This document shows, one piece after another, positions 31,899 to 42,043 of a stretch of DNA of 64,000 nt (positions are counted from its first letter, which is position 1; each line of letters begins with the position of its first letter). The notes beneath the pieces were generated by a model. The model ran no database searches. It was not told the DNA's origin and saw only the letters and a list, made by a program, of their open reading frames with translations. The DNA is taken from NCBI GenBank assembly GCA_963978895.1, contig OZ022238.1, positions 24,092,515-24,156,514 of the forward strand, given 5' to 3'. The stretch comes from Erpobdella octoculata (taxonomy: Eukaryota; Annelida; Clitellata; Hirudinida; Erpobdellidae). A program made the translations under genes and the position numbers.

Positions 31899-32310
31899 TG
31901 TTAGATAGTATCACTAATTATTTATGCTGTCTGTTTCGAACAGTTCTGTTTCTGTTGTTGGTTGCTCCTCTCTCAGTACGTTGATTTCTCATTTTCAGTT
32001 GCAATTTTGAGTTTAATTTAAGTTACAGTTACAGTTTGAGTTAACTTTATCGGATTTTTGAGTTAATCTGCAATTTCAGTTACAGTTCCAGCTAACTGGA
32101 ACATTACTGCTCTTTACGTCTTTTGTTTTAATTTGGCCGGATATGTCAACGATTTTGTTCATAGCTTTATCAAGCTTTTTGATCACATATTGGCTTCAGT
32201 TTGACTATGAACAAACATGGCCACAATTTATTGTTGTTCTTTCTGTTTTAGACTCTCAAACCAACCAAAGAATATAATCAATAAAGGTTTATACCAAAGA
32301 AGAATATATT
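31899..32310 (+). repeat. Presumed 3' LTR of the Copia remnant
   Basis: The region begins TGTTAGATAG directly after the polypurine tract, as in many Copia elements, and holds an 'aataaagg' signal near its end. The right boundary is approximate and the 5' LTR was not found. Bases 32345-32560 repeat a short 'ggagtc / gagttgactc' theme without a gene. Confidence 0.5.
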
Positions 32311-33069
32311 TACTTTATTCATTCTATTTAATCTTGAATATTAAAAAAAAATATTTTTTGAGGAGTCAAAGAAATTGAAGGAGTCAATTCAGTAAACTAA
32401 TTCCGGAGTTGACTTCACTGGAGTCGGTCAAAAATAGCGAATCCGAGTCGAGTTGACCCGGAGTCCAGAGTTAACTCCAAAACGCTGATTGGTGTTATTT
32501 GTGGAGTCAAACAATATATTAGAAGAGACCGCAACATTTTGGTTTCAACAGCCAGAGTTACTTACATTTTCCATAAAATTGAATCAATTTATAATACTTT
32601 TTTTATGAAGTGGTTTTTCAAGTATATTCATATAAAGGTACAAAAACTGAGTTCAAATATACCAAAAAATCCAAAATAACTTTAAAATTAGTAAAGATAT
32701 AATGGTTCTAAGATAGTTTCTCATGATCTTACATCTACTGCGTTAGGTTTTAAAAACTTAAATAGTGTATTAAATCAAGCATTTGCAAACAAAAGCTTAT
32801 AGAATCATAGTAAAGGCGGAAACTATTTTAGTGTGATAGTTTTATTATTATTTTCATGACAACAGTTATTGTAATGATATCCTGAACTACTTAATAATGG
32901 TTTTTATACTATACATTTTTGTTTGATAGAATATTTAAAAAAATTTCAAGCAGTTAAATTATATTTTAAATCTTGGAATGATGTATTAAATATGCTACTT
33001 ATTTCATTAAAAGCCACAGAAATAATTTTTCTGCCAAAGCACTTTTGTCATAAAGAGATTATATATATA

Positions 33070-34981
33070 CTAGCAGTGCCCGTAGCGGCTTCGCTCGCAT
33101 GAAATTAGAGAGTTTGAATTGTGCATCCATAGTAGAGATCAATTTTTTAGGTCTCGGTTCGGCCCGTCGACAACTTAGCCCAGCCCGTTTTAAAAACCTA
33201 AACTCCTGGCCCGGAACAACCCGTTTGAATTAGGCCCGGCCCATTCTTACAGGCCTAGAAGTTCTATATACTTGATGAAAAACTTCGGCCCGTCCTACCT
33301 TGACTTCAGGTTTGGCCCGGCCCAACTGAAGACCCTAAAATCACTAAAATATCTATATACTTGGTGAAAAACCTCGGCCAGTCCCACTTTGATTTAAGGT
33401 TTGGCCTGGCCCGTGTGAAGACTCTAAAACAACGGCTTGGCCCAACCGGTGATAAACAGGACTTAGCTACTTTTAACCGGCACAAAACTTCAAAATACTA
33501 ATTTTTACATTTGTAGCACTTACAGTTTTTGAGTAGCAGTTATTTTGAAATCAAATAACCCTTATTTCCACCCCACATTTGAGGTCCTGGAAACCAAATT
33601 TTTAAAAAATGTTGAAACACTTATATCATTATTTTTTGAGTAAATACTAAATACTAATTTTGACATCTGTAGCATTCACAGTTTTTGAGTAGCAGTTACT
33701 TTAAAAACCAAAGAAACCTTTTTCCACCCCACATTTGAGATCATGAAAACCAAAATTTCATATATCCTTATTTTTAGAGTAGAAACTAAATACTAATTTT
33801 TACTTTTGTAGCATTTACAGTTTTTGAGTAGCAGTTACTTTAAACACCAAGTAACCCAATTTTCCACCCCACATTTGAGGTCCTGAAAACCAAATTTTCA
33901 AAAAATAGTGAAACACGTATATCATTATTTTTAGAGTAGAAACTAAATACTAATTTTTACTTTTGTAGCATTTACAGTTTTTGAGTATCAGTTACTTTAA
34001 AAACCAAGTAATCCTATTGTCCAGCCCAAATTTAAGGTCCTGGAAACCAAATTTATAAAAAAAATGGTGAAACACGTATATCTTTATTTTTAGAATAGAA
34101 ACTAAATACTAATTTTTAAATCTGTGGTATTTACAGTTTTTGAGTAGCAGTTACTTTAAAAAACAAATAACCCTATTTTCCACCCCACATTTGAAGTCCT
34201 GGAAACCAAATTTTCAAAAAATTGTGAAACCCGTCTATCATTATTTTTAGAGTAGAAACTATATACTAATTTTTACTTTTGTAGCATTAACAGTTTTTGA
34301 GTAAAAGCTACTTTAAAAACCAAATAACCCAATTTTCCAACCCACATTTGAGGTCCGGGAAACCAAATTTGTAAAAAATGGTGAAACACGTATATCTTTA
34401 TTTTTAGAAAAGAAACTAAATAATAATTTTTACATCTGTGGTATTTACTGTTTTTGAGTAGCAGTTACTATAAAAGACAATTAGCCCTATTTTCCACCCC
34501 ACATTTGAAGTCCTGGAAACCAAATTTTCAAAAAATGCTAAAACACGTATTTCATTATTTTTGGAGTAGAAACTAAATACTAATTTTTACTCCTGTAGCA
34601 TTAACAGATTTTGAGTAGAAGCTACTTTAAAAACCAAATAACCAAATTTTCCAACCCACATTTGAGGTCCGGGAAACCGAATTTTCAAAAAATGGTGAAA
34701 CACGTATCTTTTTATTTTTCAAAAAAATCTATATACCAAATTTCAAAATCTCCTCATTTTTGGCTTTCGAGATATACATTGTTTTATAAAAAAGTTTGTT
34801 TTCCAGTTTTTTCCCCTCAGGAGCAAAATTTTCAAAAATCCTTTCTTAGCGGATGTTTACGCTATAAAAGTAATATAAGTTCCAAATTTCACGTTCCTAG
34901 GATGAGGCGTTTGAGCTCGGCATTGATTATCACTCGGTCATCTGTCAGTCAGTCAGTCAGGACATGTTCTTTTATATATAT

Positions 34982-34984
<3 letters not shown>
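33070..34984 (-). mobile_element. Helitron-type element with internal 157-bp repeats
   Basis: Read on the minus strand, the element begins TCTATATATATAAAAGAAC (5' TC, preceded by A) and ends GGGCACTGCTAG followed by T, the expected A|TC...CTRR|T arrangement of rolling-circle transposons. It is 1915 bp long and non-coding. Most of the interior is a tandem array (33486-34720) and a stretch rich in 'ggcccg' (33140-33450). The plus-strand frame at 34611-35015 crosses it and is not a gene. Confidence 0.75.
33486..34720. repeat. 157-bp tandem repeats (8 copies)
   Basis: The phrase 'acagtttttgagtagcagtt' recurs near 33515, 33671, 33810, 33967, 34126, 34283, 34440 and 34598, spaced 156-159 bp apart except one 139-bp step. 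The units alternate between two subtypes ('tagcattaacag' and 'ggtatttac'), suggesting duplication of a two-unit block. Confidence 0.9.
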
Positions 34985-35137
<153 letters not shown>

Positions 35138-35349
35138 TGACAGAAATGTGAAGGTTTTAAATAAAAGTACTTTTATTAATTTCCAGAAAAAAGAATAAAA
35201 GTCAAGTAAATGAGGTAAAGTTCTTTGTTATGTTTTGTTGTAGACTGCTATAGCATATGGAGCATGCAGCTTATTTGAGCCTATACATTAGGATCCAGCG
35301 TGTAAACTATTAAAAGTTAAAATAACAAGTTGTTAATGAAAGGGAAATT

Positions 35350-35538
35350 ATCTAATCTTAATTTAAAATGATTGCTAATCTTAATTTAAAATGATTGCTA
35401 ATCTTAATTTAAAATGATTGCTAATCTTAATTTAAAATGATTGCTAATCTTAATTTAAAATGATTGCTAATCTTAATTTAAAATGATTGCTAATCTTAAT
35501 TTAAAATGATTGCTAATCTTAATTTAAAATGATTGTAT
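35350..35538. repeat. 23-bp tandem repeat, 8 near-perfect copies
   Basis: Unit 'cttaatttaaaatgattgct' plus 'aat', repeated without variation, so it is young. No spacer structure. Bases 35540-36180 are AT-rich without a supported feature. Confidence 0.95.
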
Positions 35539-36189
35539 GCTTTTCTGTATGTGAATTTAATTAGCTGATAATTTGCTAAAAATGAATCGTTTTAGTGAAA
35601 ACACAAAGAGACATAAAAATATTTCAACATTTTTTATTCAAGTTGTTTTGCCTCAGCTCTTCTGATGTTATCATTCATTTGTTTAATTAGGATTTTTAAC
35701 ATGACATTGAACATTCTTCCACTAATTATCCACACATGTTTTTCGATTGGGCATTGCCCATCTTTACAGACTTTTGAAATTGGAATTTTTTATAGCTTTT
35801 CTGGCAAATCAAACTAATATAAGATACTTGTACAATACATTAAACTCGTTTTTAAATTGGAATTTTTCATAGCATTTTTAGCAAATCAAACAAATAATAT
35901 ATTGCCAAATGTTGCCGTAAAAATTTTAAGCTAGCTGTGAACCGTAAATTGAGTAGAACAAATTTCAAAATCAGCCCATCTTTTAATTATTATTATTGCC
36001 AAATGCTGTATTAAATTTAAAATCTTCCCATTTCTTTATCGGTAAAGTTATTGCCGATTAATAGAAATAATGAATATTCATGAAACCAAACAGAAGACTC
36101 TAAATTGTTTTCGGAGGCCATCTTGGCATCTCACTCAAAACTTGCTCATCTCCGATATACCTATTCTATAGATATGGGTTTGAGGCACA

Positions 36190-36513
36190 ATGGGTCAACT
36201 GGAATTTCTTTGGTATGTTGTCAGATGTTTGCTGCAGGGAAGTTTTAGCAACCATCGAGTTGTTGCATCAAGAATTTTTTTTCAAAAAATTTGTTATGAT
36301 GGTCAAGGTCACAATCTGGAAAAGGCAAAAACAGAAGGTTGCTGTAGGCTAGAAAATTGTGGCAAAACCACACTGTACATGCCAAGTGTCACAAATGACT
36401 TTATCAGAAGTGTTTTTTGGCTTTATACTCACTCCAGTTCTGAAACAACTATCATGAACTGTTTGACTGATTTATTGAGTGTTATATTTTTAGAATTACT
36501 GAATTTTTTATAG
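36190..36513 (+). CDS. Unknown 107-codon ORF upstream of RBFA
   Basis: The frame opens MGQLEFLWYVVRCLLQGSF and continues with SNHRVVASRIFFQK, a basic amphipathic start that could serve as a mitochondrial presequence. It lies 2.4 kb upstream of the RBFA last exon on the same strand. No similarity to RBFA is evident beyond residue 35 and no good donor was fixed, so linkage is only a possibility. It could equally be chance. Confidence 0.2.
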   Translation: MGQLEFLWYVVRCLLQGSFSNHRVVASRIFFQKICYDGQGHNLEKAKTEGCCRLENCGKTTLYMPSVTNDFIRSVFWLYTHSSSETTIMNCLTDLLSVIFLELLNFL

Positions 36514-36759
36514 CTTTTTTGCTTATAGCCTAAAAATTGTTTGCATTGAAAAAAAATTCACGTTTAAAAATCTTGTAGTTTTCAGTAGTGTATTGGACCA
36601 CCGTTCGAAAAATGAACATAGGCAATTTTTAAGGTTTTCTTTAAAATAAAAAATAAATCTGTTAAAACATAAGCAAGTAATTTAAAAAAAATAATAGAAA
36701 TCTCATTAATAAGGTTTCCTTCTTAAACGGGTTAAAGATCTTGCAGAAAAGCGGACAAC

Positions 36760-37086
36760 CTAAGGTCTTATGGAAACGTCCATCTCTTCTTGATCATCTA
36801 AGTAACAACAAGTCATGGGCTTCCTAGTACTCGAATCAATATCCAGCTTCTCCTCTGCCTCTGCAGCAGAAAAATCACTATGCACATGCTTATCTTCCAT
36901 GGAGAAGTTTGAAAATTTAACTAGAGATTGTAGCTTAAATATTTTTTCAGCTTGAAGAACTTGTCTTACTGATATAAAAAATTTAGAACCGTGCAGCTGT
37001 CTGTACCAACCAAATCTTTCTTCAAAAAATTTATAATTAAAACATTTATAATTAATTGTAACAACTGTGACTCTTTCCATTGTCAT
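36760..37086 (-). pseudogene. Possible Tigger-type (Tc5 HTH) transposase fragment
   Basis: A 108-codon minus-strand frame with FEERFGWYRQLHGSKFF, reminiscent of the second helix-turn-helix of pogo/Tigger transposases, followed by FSAAEAEEKLD and an acidic stretch. The resemblance is weak and no catalytic DDE motif is present. Confidence 0.3.
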
Positions 37087-37161
37087 ATCGATATCATCAT
37101 TATCTTTGAGGATGCATCTCCCGATGCTCTACTTTTTATTCCATTCGTGTTTCTCTAAACA

Positions 37162-38038
37162 ATCACGAAGTGTCGGACTGGAATGGGACAGGTGAAGAAG
37201 TCGGGTATATGTCCGCAGTATATGGCCATGCAGTGTATGCTGAAAAGGTGTTGGCTCCAACTCTATTTGTTGTGTGGATTGTAAGAGTTGGGTCCATAAA
37301 AGGTGCAGTGGCATTTTGGGTAGTTTGAAAGATCTTGTTGGCTTCCATTGTAAGAGTTGTGTGGCTGGTGGTTCTGCTCAGGAAGAGTTGTTGGGTGAGG
37401 TTGAGCCAGGTGTAAAGGTGGAGTGTGTGTCTAAGTTCTGTTACCTAGATGACACATTAGGTGTAGGAGGAGGTGTAGAAGAGGCGGTTAAAGCTAGAGT
37501 GCATTCTGCCTGGGTTAAATGCAAAGAGTTTTATCTCCTATCTTGACTACTTGTGGTGCATCCTTTCATGTGAAAGGAAAGATGTATAGGGCCTGTGTTC
37601 AAAGTGTCCTTGTTTATGGCACTGAAACATGGTCTATGAAGTTGGAGAATCTAAGAAGTTTAGAAAGGGCAGAGCATATGATGGTTAGATGGATGTGTGG
37701 TGTTTGGTTGAATGATCGTGCATGTAGAGTAGATTTGTATAGCCTTCTGGATGTTCCTTGTGTGGCTGATGTGGTGGGGCGTGGAAGACTAAGGTGGTTT
37801 GGACATTTGGAGTGTAAAAGTGCAGATGGCATGTAGAGATGTGGATGTTGTAGGAGTGAAAAGTAAAGGTAGAAGTAGGAAGACTTGGTGGGAATGTGTG
37901 AAGAAAGACATGGATGAGCTCGGCCTGAAGCAGCAGTCTGCCCTGGATCGTGAGTTGTGGAGGGTCCTGATATGGAAAAAAACGTCCAACCCTAGCCTAG
38001 CGTGGAAAAGGGACGTTTCAAAAATAAATGATGATGAT
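37162..38038 (+). mobile_element. 5'-truncated RTE-like LINE with 15-bp target duplication
   Basis: GTGTTTCTCTAAACA occurs at 37147-37161 and again at 38039-38053, bounding an 877-bp insertion that ends in 'aataaatgatgatgat'. The 15-bp duplication and the truncated 5' end are the marks of target-primed reverse transcription. The insert codes in three shifted frames for the C-terminus of a LINE protein (see 37270-38035). Confidence 0.9.
37270..38035 (+). pseudogene. LINE ORF C-terminus with PHD-like linker
   Basis: Frames 37274-37546, 37519-37836 and 37799-38050 follow one another. The first holds CKSWVHKRCSGI, a zinc-finger-like segment typical of this LINE group, and KFCYLDDTLG. The second holds YRACVQSVLVYGTETWSM and RGRLRWFGHLE. 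The third holds KTWWECVKKDMDELGL and ALDRELWRVLI. The shifts between frames show that the copy is dead. Confidence 0.85.
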
Positions 38039-38499
38039 GTGTTTCTCTAAACACTATGGTGTATGCATGAATCATTCCAATACGTATCTCTAGCATCTCC
38101 ATGGAGATAGCTTTCTCAGACTAAATGTGAACTATTTCGACTGTCGATTGCGGTCCTAGCTTTCGCCTGAAGTGGTGTATCTTACTTAGCCTGTGCTGCA
38201 CAAGCTATTTGGACCGTGATTGTATGTCCTAGCTTATGCTTGTAGATGTGTGCTTTACTTTCTCCCTGGAGATGTGAGTTCTAGGTTTAGCCTTGAGTTG
38301 TGCATCCTATCCTGTGCTGCTCAGGGAAAGCGGACAAATATGTAAAGCTGAACTTTTTTTTCCAGTTTTTAATTTTTACTGTTTACGATACGAGTGCTAT
38401 GTTGAGTAGATTTCTAATTCGTTTAAAAGTTATTTTAAGATAATTTCAGAAAATCTACATTAAAACATTACTAAAAATATTTCCCCCATAGAAAATTTT

Positions 38500-38726
38500 C
38501 TGTGGGTGCCCATGTTACGCAATAACCTTTGATGTTCATACATAGGGACATTTGGCCTAGGAGGTTTTTTGCTCATACAAAATAAAATAATAAGTCGATT
38601 TAAAAAAAAATAGATGAAAATCTTCTTGAGTTCCATGTTGTGTTAAAATTTCGTAGCATTTGACCCAGCCGTTCTTGAGCTTAGTGCTTAGCAACACATT
38701 TAGCGACTTATTTTTATTTATATAGA
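38500..38726 (-). mobile_element. Helitron 5' end (family shared with 50674-51215)
   Basis: On the minus strand the end reads TCTATATAAATAAAAATAAG, with A before it, then 'gttgctaagcac' and 'caagaacggctgggtcaaat'. The inner text 'caataacctttgatgttcat' also occurs, inverted, at about 50855-50875 inside the Helitron there. The 3' end was not located. Confidence 0.55.
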
Positions 38727-38938
38727 TATTTAACTTCAATTTAATGTATTAGTCCACTTACATTTATAAAGAAAAAATTGGACGGGGACCAACTGAAGTT
38801 TACTAATTGCTAATTGGTTGTTTCTGTTTGCTATTACCTCTTCTGTAGGTGGAAAACACAGCTGACTTGAGCCGCATGCTCCATATAGTTTGGAATTGTT
38901 TATATTGATTTAAAACATTAAGGTATTACTTATTGCAG

Positions 38939-39553
38939 TTACAATATTCTGCTGCACTTGCTAACCAAACAAGTGGAAATGATATAATTGCCCACAGAGT
39001 TCCAAAAATTACCAGCCCAAGAGTGAAACAACTCAGTACAATTTTTCATGATCACATTGCTCAACTCTTGTGGTCTGGTGAAGCCTGTTATGATCTTACA
39101 CAGCTCGGGTTTGAAATGACTCAAGTAACAATTGCTCCGCATTTTGAATCAGTTCGTATATCATGGATGACTTCCAATCTAGAAACGGAAAATGAAATAA
39201 CAAAACTTTTACCTCAAGCTTCTTCTGAATTACGATCTGCTTTATCGGAGTTAAAGGTAATGGGAAGTGTTCCTCGCGTGCTTTTCCATAGAGATTACTC
39301 ACAAGACATGCAGTTAAAGGTTGAGAAATTGCTAAGTATTGCAGACATGGGACCTGAAAAAGACTGCACTGCTGATACCACACAGACTCAGAAAAATTCT
39401 CCTGCTCCTCAGCCTAAAGAATCTTTTAATCTTTATGGAATCGATTATGAAAGTTTGAAAGGTGAAGTGATGAATTCAAAAAATAAGGTTCAAAAGAAAT
39501 TAAAAGTGGAATCTGCCTTAAATAGAAAAATAATAGAAGTTGATATAGAGTAA
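38939..39553 (+). CDS. RBFA: Mitochondrial ribosome-binding factor A, last exon
   Basis: The exon starts after ACTTATTGCAG (to 38938) and is open to a TAA at 39551-39553, giving 204 codons. The N-terminal part fits the RBFA KH-like fold: ITSPRVKQLSTIFHDHIAQLL, then QVTIAPHFESVRISWMTS. The metazoan mitochondrial C-terminus follows: VLFHRDYSQDMQLKVEKLL, IADMGPEKDC, and NLYGIDYESLKGEVM with a basic end. RBFA binds the small mitoribosomal subunit during maturation of its rRNA in the matrix. Upstream exons, including the mitochondrial presequence, are not identified: 36190 is a weak candidate, and the first part of the KH region should begin just before this exon. AATAAA occurs about 25 bp after the stop. 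No frame damage is seen, so this is a live host gene. Confidence 0.85.
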   Translation, partial: LQYSAALANQTSGNDIIAHRVPKITSPRVKQLSTIFHDHIAQLLWSGEACYDLTQLGFEMTQVTIAPHFESVRISWMTSNLETENEITKLLPQASSELRSALSELKVMGSVPRVLFHRDYSQDMQLKVEKLLSIADMGPEKDCTADTTQTQKNSPAPQPKESFNLYGIDYESLKGEVMNSKNKVQKKLKVESALNRKIIEVDIE

Positions 39554-39867
39554 CTATTTGCATTTTAAAATAATGAAAAATAAATATACTAGGATTAGTA
39601 TGTTGAATTAATATATCGAGATAAAGAGATGTATTTGTGGTCTTTAATTTTTATTTATGTGAAGCAGTTGGGATTCTGGTGCATGCAGAGGCATGGATTC
39701 AGCAAAATGTTGAGTGGGGTGAAGATTTTCAAATTTAACCCAGAGAATCTTCAAACAAAAATGACCATTTGAATATACACTTGTATGTTGTATTTTCATG
39801 TAAAACATCATATTAATTAAAAAAAAAAACAGTTTAAAAAACGTGTATTTAATATTGAATGCAGACT

Positions 39868-40036
39868 CGGAGTCAGTGAACGATTCTGAACGAGTGAAAG
39901 AATAAACGACTCATTGAATGAGTGTGAGTGCGCGTATCATTGGCTGGCTCAGCAAATGGGTTAATTGAACGATTGTTCAAGCTGAACTGAATCACATGAA
40001 TCGATTCAGTAAAAAGAATCGAATTTTCCATCACTA
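39868..40036 (-). mobile_element. Solo terminus of hAT family C
   Basis: On the minus strand the sequence starts TAGTGATGGAAAATTCGATT and continues with the same ~160 bp that begin the element at 28092, including 'gccagccaatgatacgcgc'. The rest of the element is missing. Downstream to 40720 I see no gene. A possible promoter or host sequence cannot be excluded. Confidence 0.7.
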
Positions 40037-40724
40037 CTAGAGTTAGTGAGAGCCTGACAGCTGCACGAAGAGAGTTCCAGAGTAGGAAAAAAATTTAAGA
40101 GGTAAATCAAAAGAATACCATTGTTTATTAATCAAAGGCTTGAATTTATTAATGGCTAAGGCTAAGGCTTCTTTTAATTTTAACTTTAAACATCATTACA
40201 GATAATTTAAAATTAATTTATATTAATAGCTGGTCCTCAGCTGTCGAAAAGATTAATTTAAAAGATCAATTTTAAGTAATTTCTACACAATACCTCATAA
40301 CAAACTGTTCCTTGTGTCACAAATGAGAGCTCACAGATTTGATTAACACTGTGACATAAAACAATCACTAATTTAGCCAGTCCAAAAATCCAAAACATTT
40401 GTAATTGCCCAGTTTGTATGGTCTTAAGTTAAGCATTGTATGTAAATGTATTGAACATTAGGGCGCTAAGTCGTATTGATAATACCACAGCAGCGCCGGG
40501 AACTGCTCGTGCATATGGGATCACACAGTGTTACCTGCCACTTGCCACCCGTTGTTTAGCTTTTCGGTACTTTCTTCTGTAACTTTGCAAGTTTTTTTTT
40601 ATTAAACCTATTATTACAAGACTACATACGCGTAATGTGTAATGTAAGTGAAATGTAATGCAAAGTTGTATGTATCATTATAGAGGACATCCTTTATTTA
40701 TGTCAAAAAAATACTGGGGGCATA

Positions 40725-41795
40725 TCTATATATATAAAAATGAATGTTTGTATATATGTATATATGTTTATATGTTAATGTCCTTTATGCATTGCTACAC
40801 CATTCATCCGATCGTAATAAAATTTTCACACAACCCTGAGAGTCAATGGAAGTCAAAAATAAAAAAAAAATTTTTGAAATCCGTCACAAAATGAGCGGAG
40901 CGGAGCGGGTGAGCGAGCGGGAACTATATATATATGTATGTATGTGCGTATGTATGTGTGTATGTCGCTTTTCCGCTCTCGGTCGTTTTCCAGCTCCCGG
41001 TCGCTTTCCCGCTCAGAAGTTTTGTTATCGATTTTCTCTCTTGCTCGCGTTTCCTTCCAAGCTTGCTCTCCCGATTCCAGTCGCTTTCCGCGTTCCCGGT
41101 CGCTTTCCGCGTTCCCGGTCGCTTTCCGCGTTCCCGGTCGCTTTCCCGTTCCCGATCGCTTTCCCGTTCCCGGTCGCTTTCCCGTTCTCGGTCGCTTTCC
41201 CGTTCCCGGTCGATTTCCCGTTCCCGGTCGCTTTCCCGTTCCTGGTCGCTTTCCCGTTTCCGGTCGCTTTCCCGTTCCCGCTCACGCTTGCTCTCCCGTT
41301 CCCGGTCATGCTTGCTCTCCCATTCCCGGTCACGGTTGCTCTCCCGTTCCCGTTCACGCTCATTTTCTCTTTTACATTCTTTCATAACTTCTGTTAGCCT
41401 ATAAAACGTAAAATAGATTTGCTAAGACTATATATATATATGAATGTTTGTGGGTTAGTTTGTCTATTATAGAAACAGGAAAGCGACCCGGAACGGACAG
41501 CGAGCTGGAACGGAAAAGCAAGCGTGAGCGGGAATGGGAGAGCAAACGTGAGCGGGAACGGGACAGCGACCGGGAACGGGAAAACGACCGGGAGCGGGAA
41601 AGCGACCGGGAGCGGGAAAGCGACCGGGAGCGGGAAAGGGAGCGGGAAAGCGACCGGGAGCGGGAAAGTGACCGGCAGCGGGAAAACGACCGAAAACGGG
41701 AAAGCGAACAGGAGTGGGAAAGGAAATGGGAGAGAAAGAGACAAACATTAGAAAAACCTCTAAAAAACCTGGGCAACGCCTGGTATCTCCGCTAG
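40725..41795 (+). mobile_element. Minisatellite Helitron, copy M1
   Basis: It starts A|TCTATATATATAAAAATG and ends GGTATCTCCGCTAG|T, the A|TC...CTAG|T form of Helitrons, with a 3' hairpin sequence gggcaacgcctgg before the end. The 5' module (to about 40920) contains 'cattcatccgatcgtaat' and 'gagcggagcggagcgggtg'. The remainder is two inverted arms of 18-bp units meeting at an AT-rich centre near 41430. It has no real coding capacity: the long ORFs in all six frames arise because the 18-bp unit lacks stops in any frame. Confidence 0.75.
41100..41280. repeat. 18-bp minisatellite, left arm of M1
   Basis: About ten units of 'cgttcccggtcgctttcc', with single-base variants. The inverted partner, 'gaccgggagcgggaaagc', is at about 41565-41690. 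Confidence 0.95.
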
Positions 41796-41806
41796 TATAT
41801 ATATAT

Positions 41807-41996
41807 TGTTACGATATCACCAAATCGTATACCGGGCTCAATAGAATGGTTTTGATGTTTTATTGGAAAATAATAAATGAAGCTTTGTTACGGCTAGTTA
41901 TACCTTCTGGTTTAATAATAATGTCCATAATAGTTATTCGAAGTCCTTTAAAAGTCTATCAATGCGAAAACCTATTGTAAAAACAGCGATTTTACA
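41807..41996 (-). repeat. 3' LTR of the gag-only element
   Basis: 190 bp; differs from the other LTR around 41951-41968 ('aaaagtctatcaatgcg' against 'aacgtctatcaatggg'). Confidence 0.9.
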
Positions 41997-42043
41997 TTAT
42001 TACCCCCTTCTTAATTCTGTTCGTCCCGAACAGCATATCGCTT

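Noticed and set aside
38933..38938. RBFA starting at the TTG at 38933
   Set aside because: These bases are the splice acceptor (TTGCAG). The protein homology needs upstream exons.
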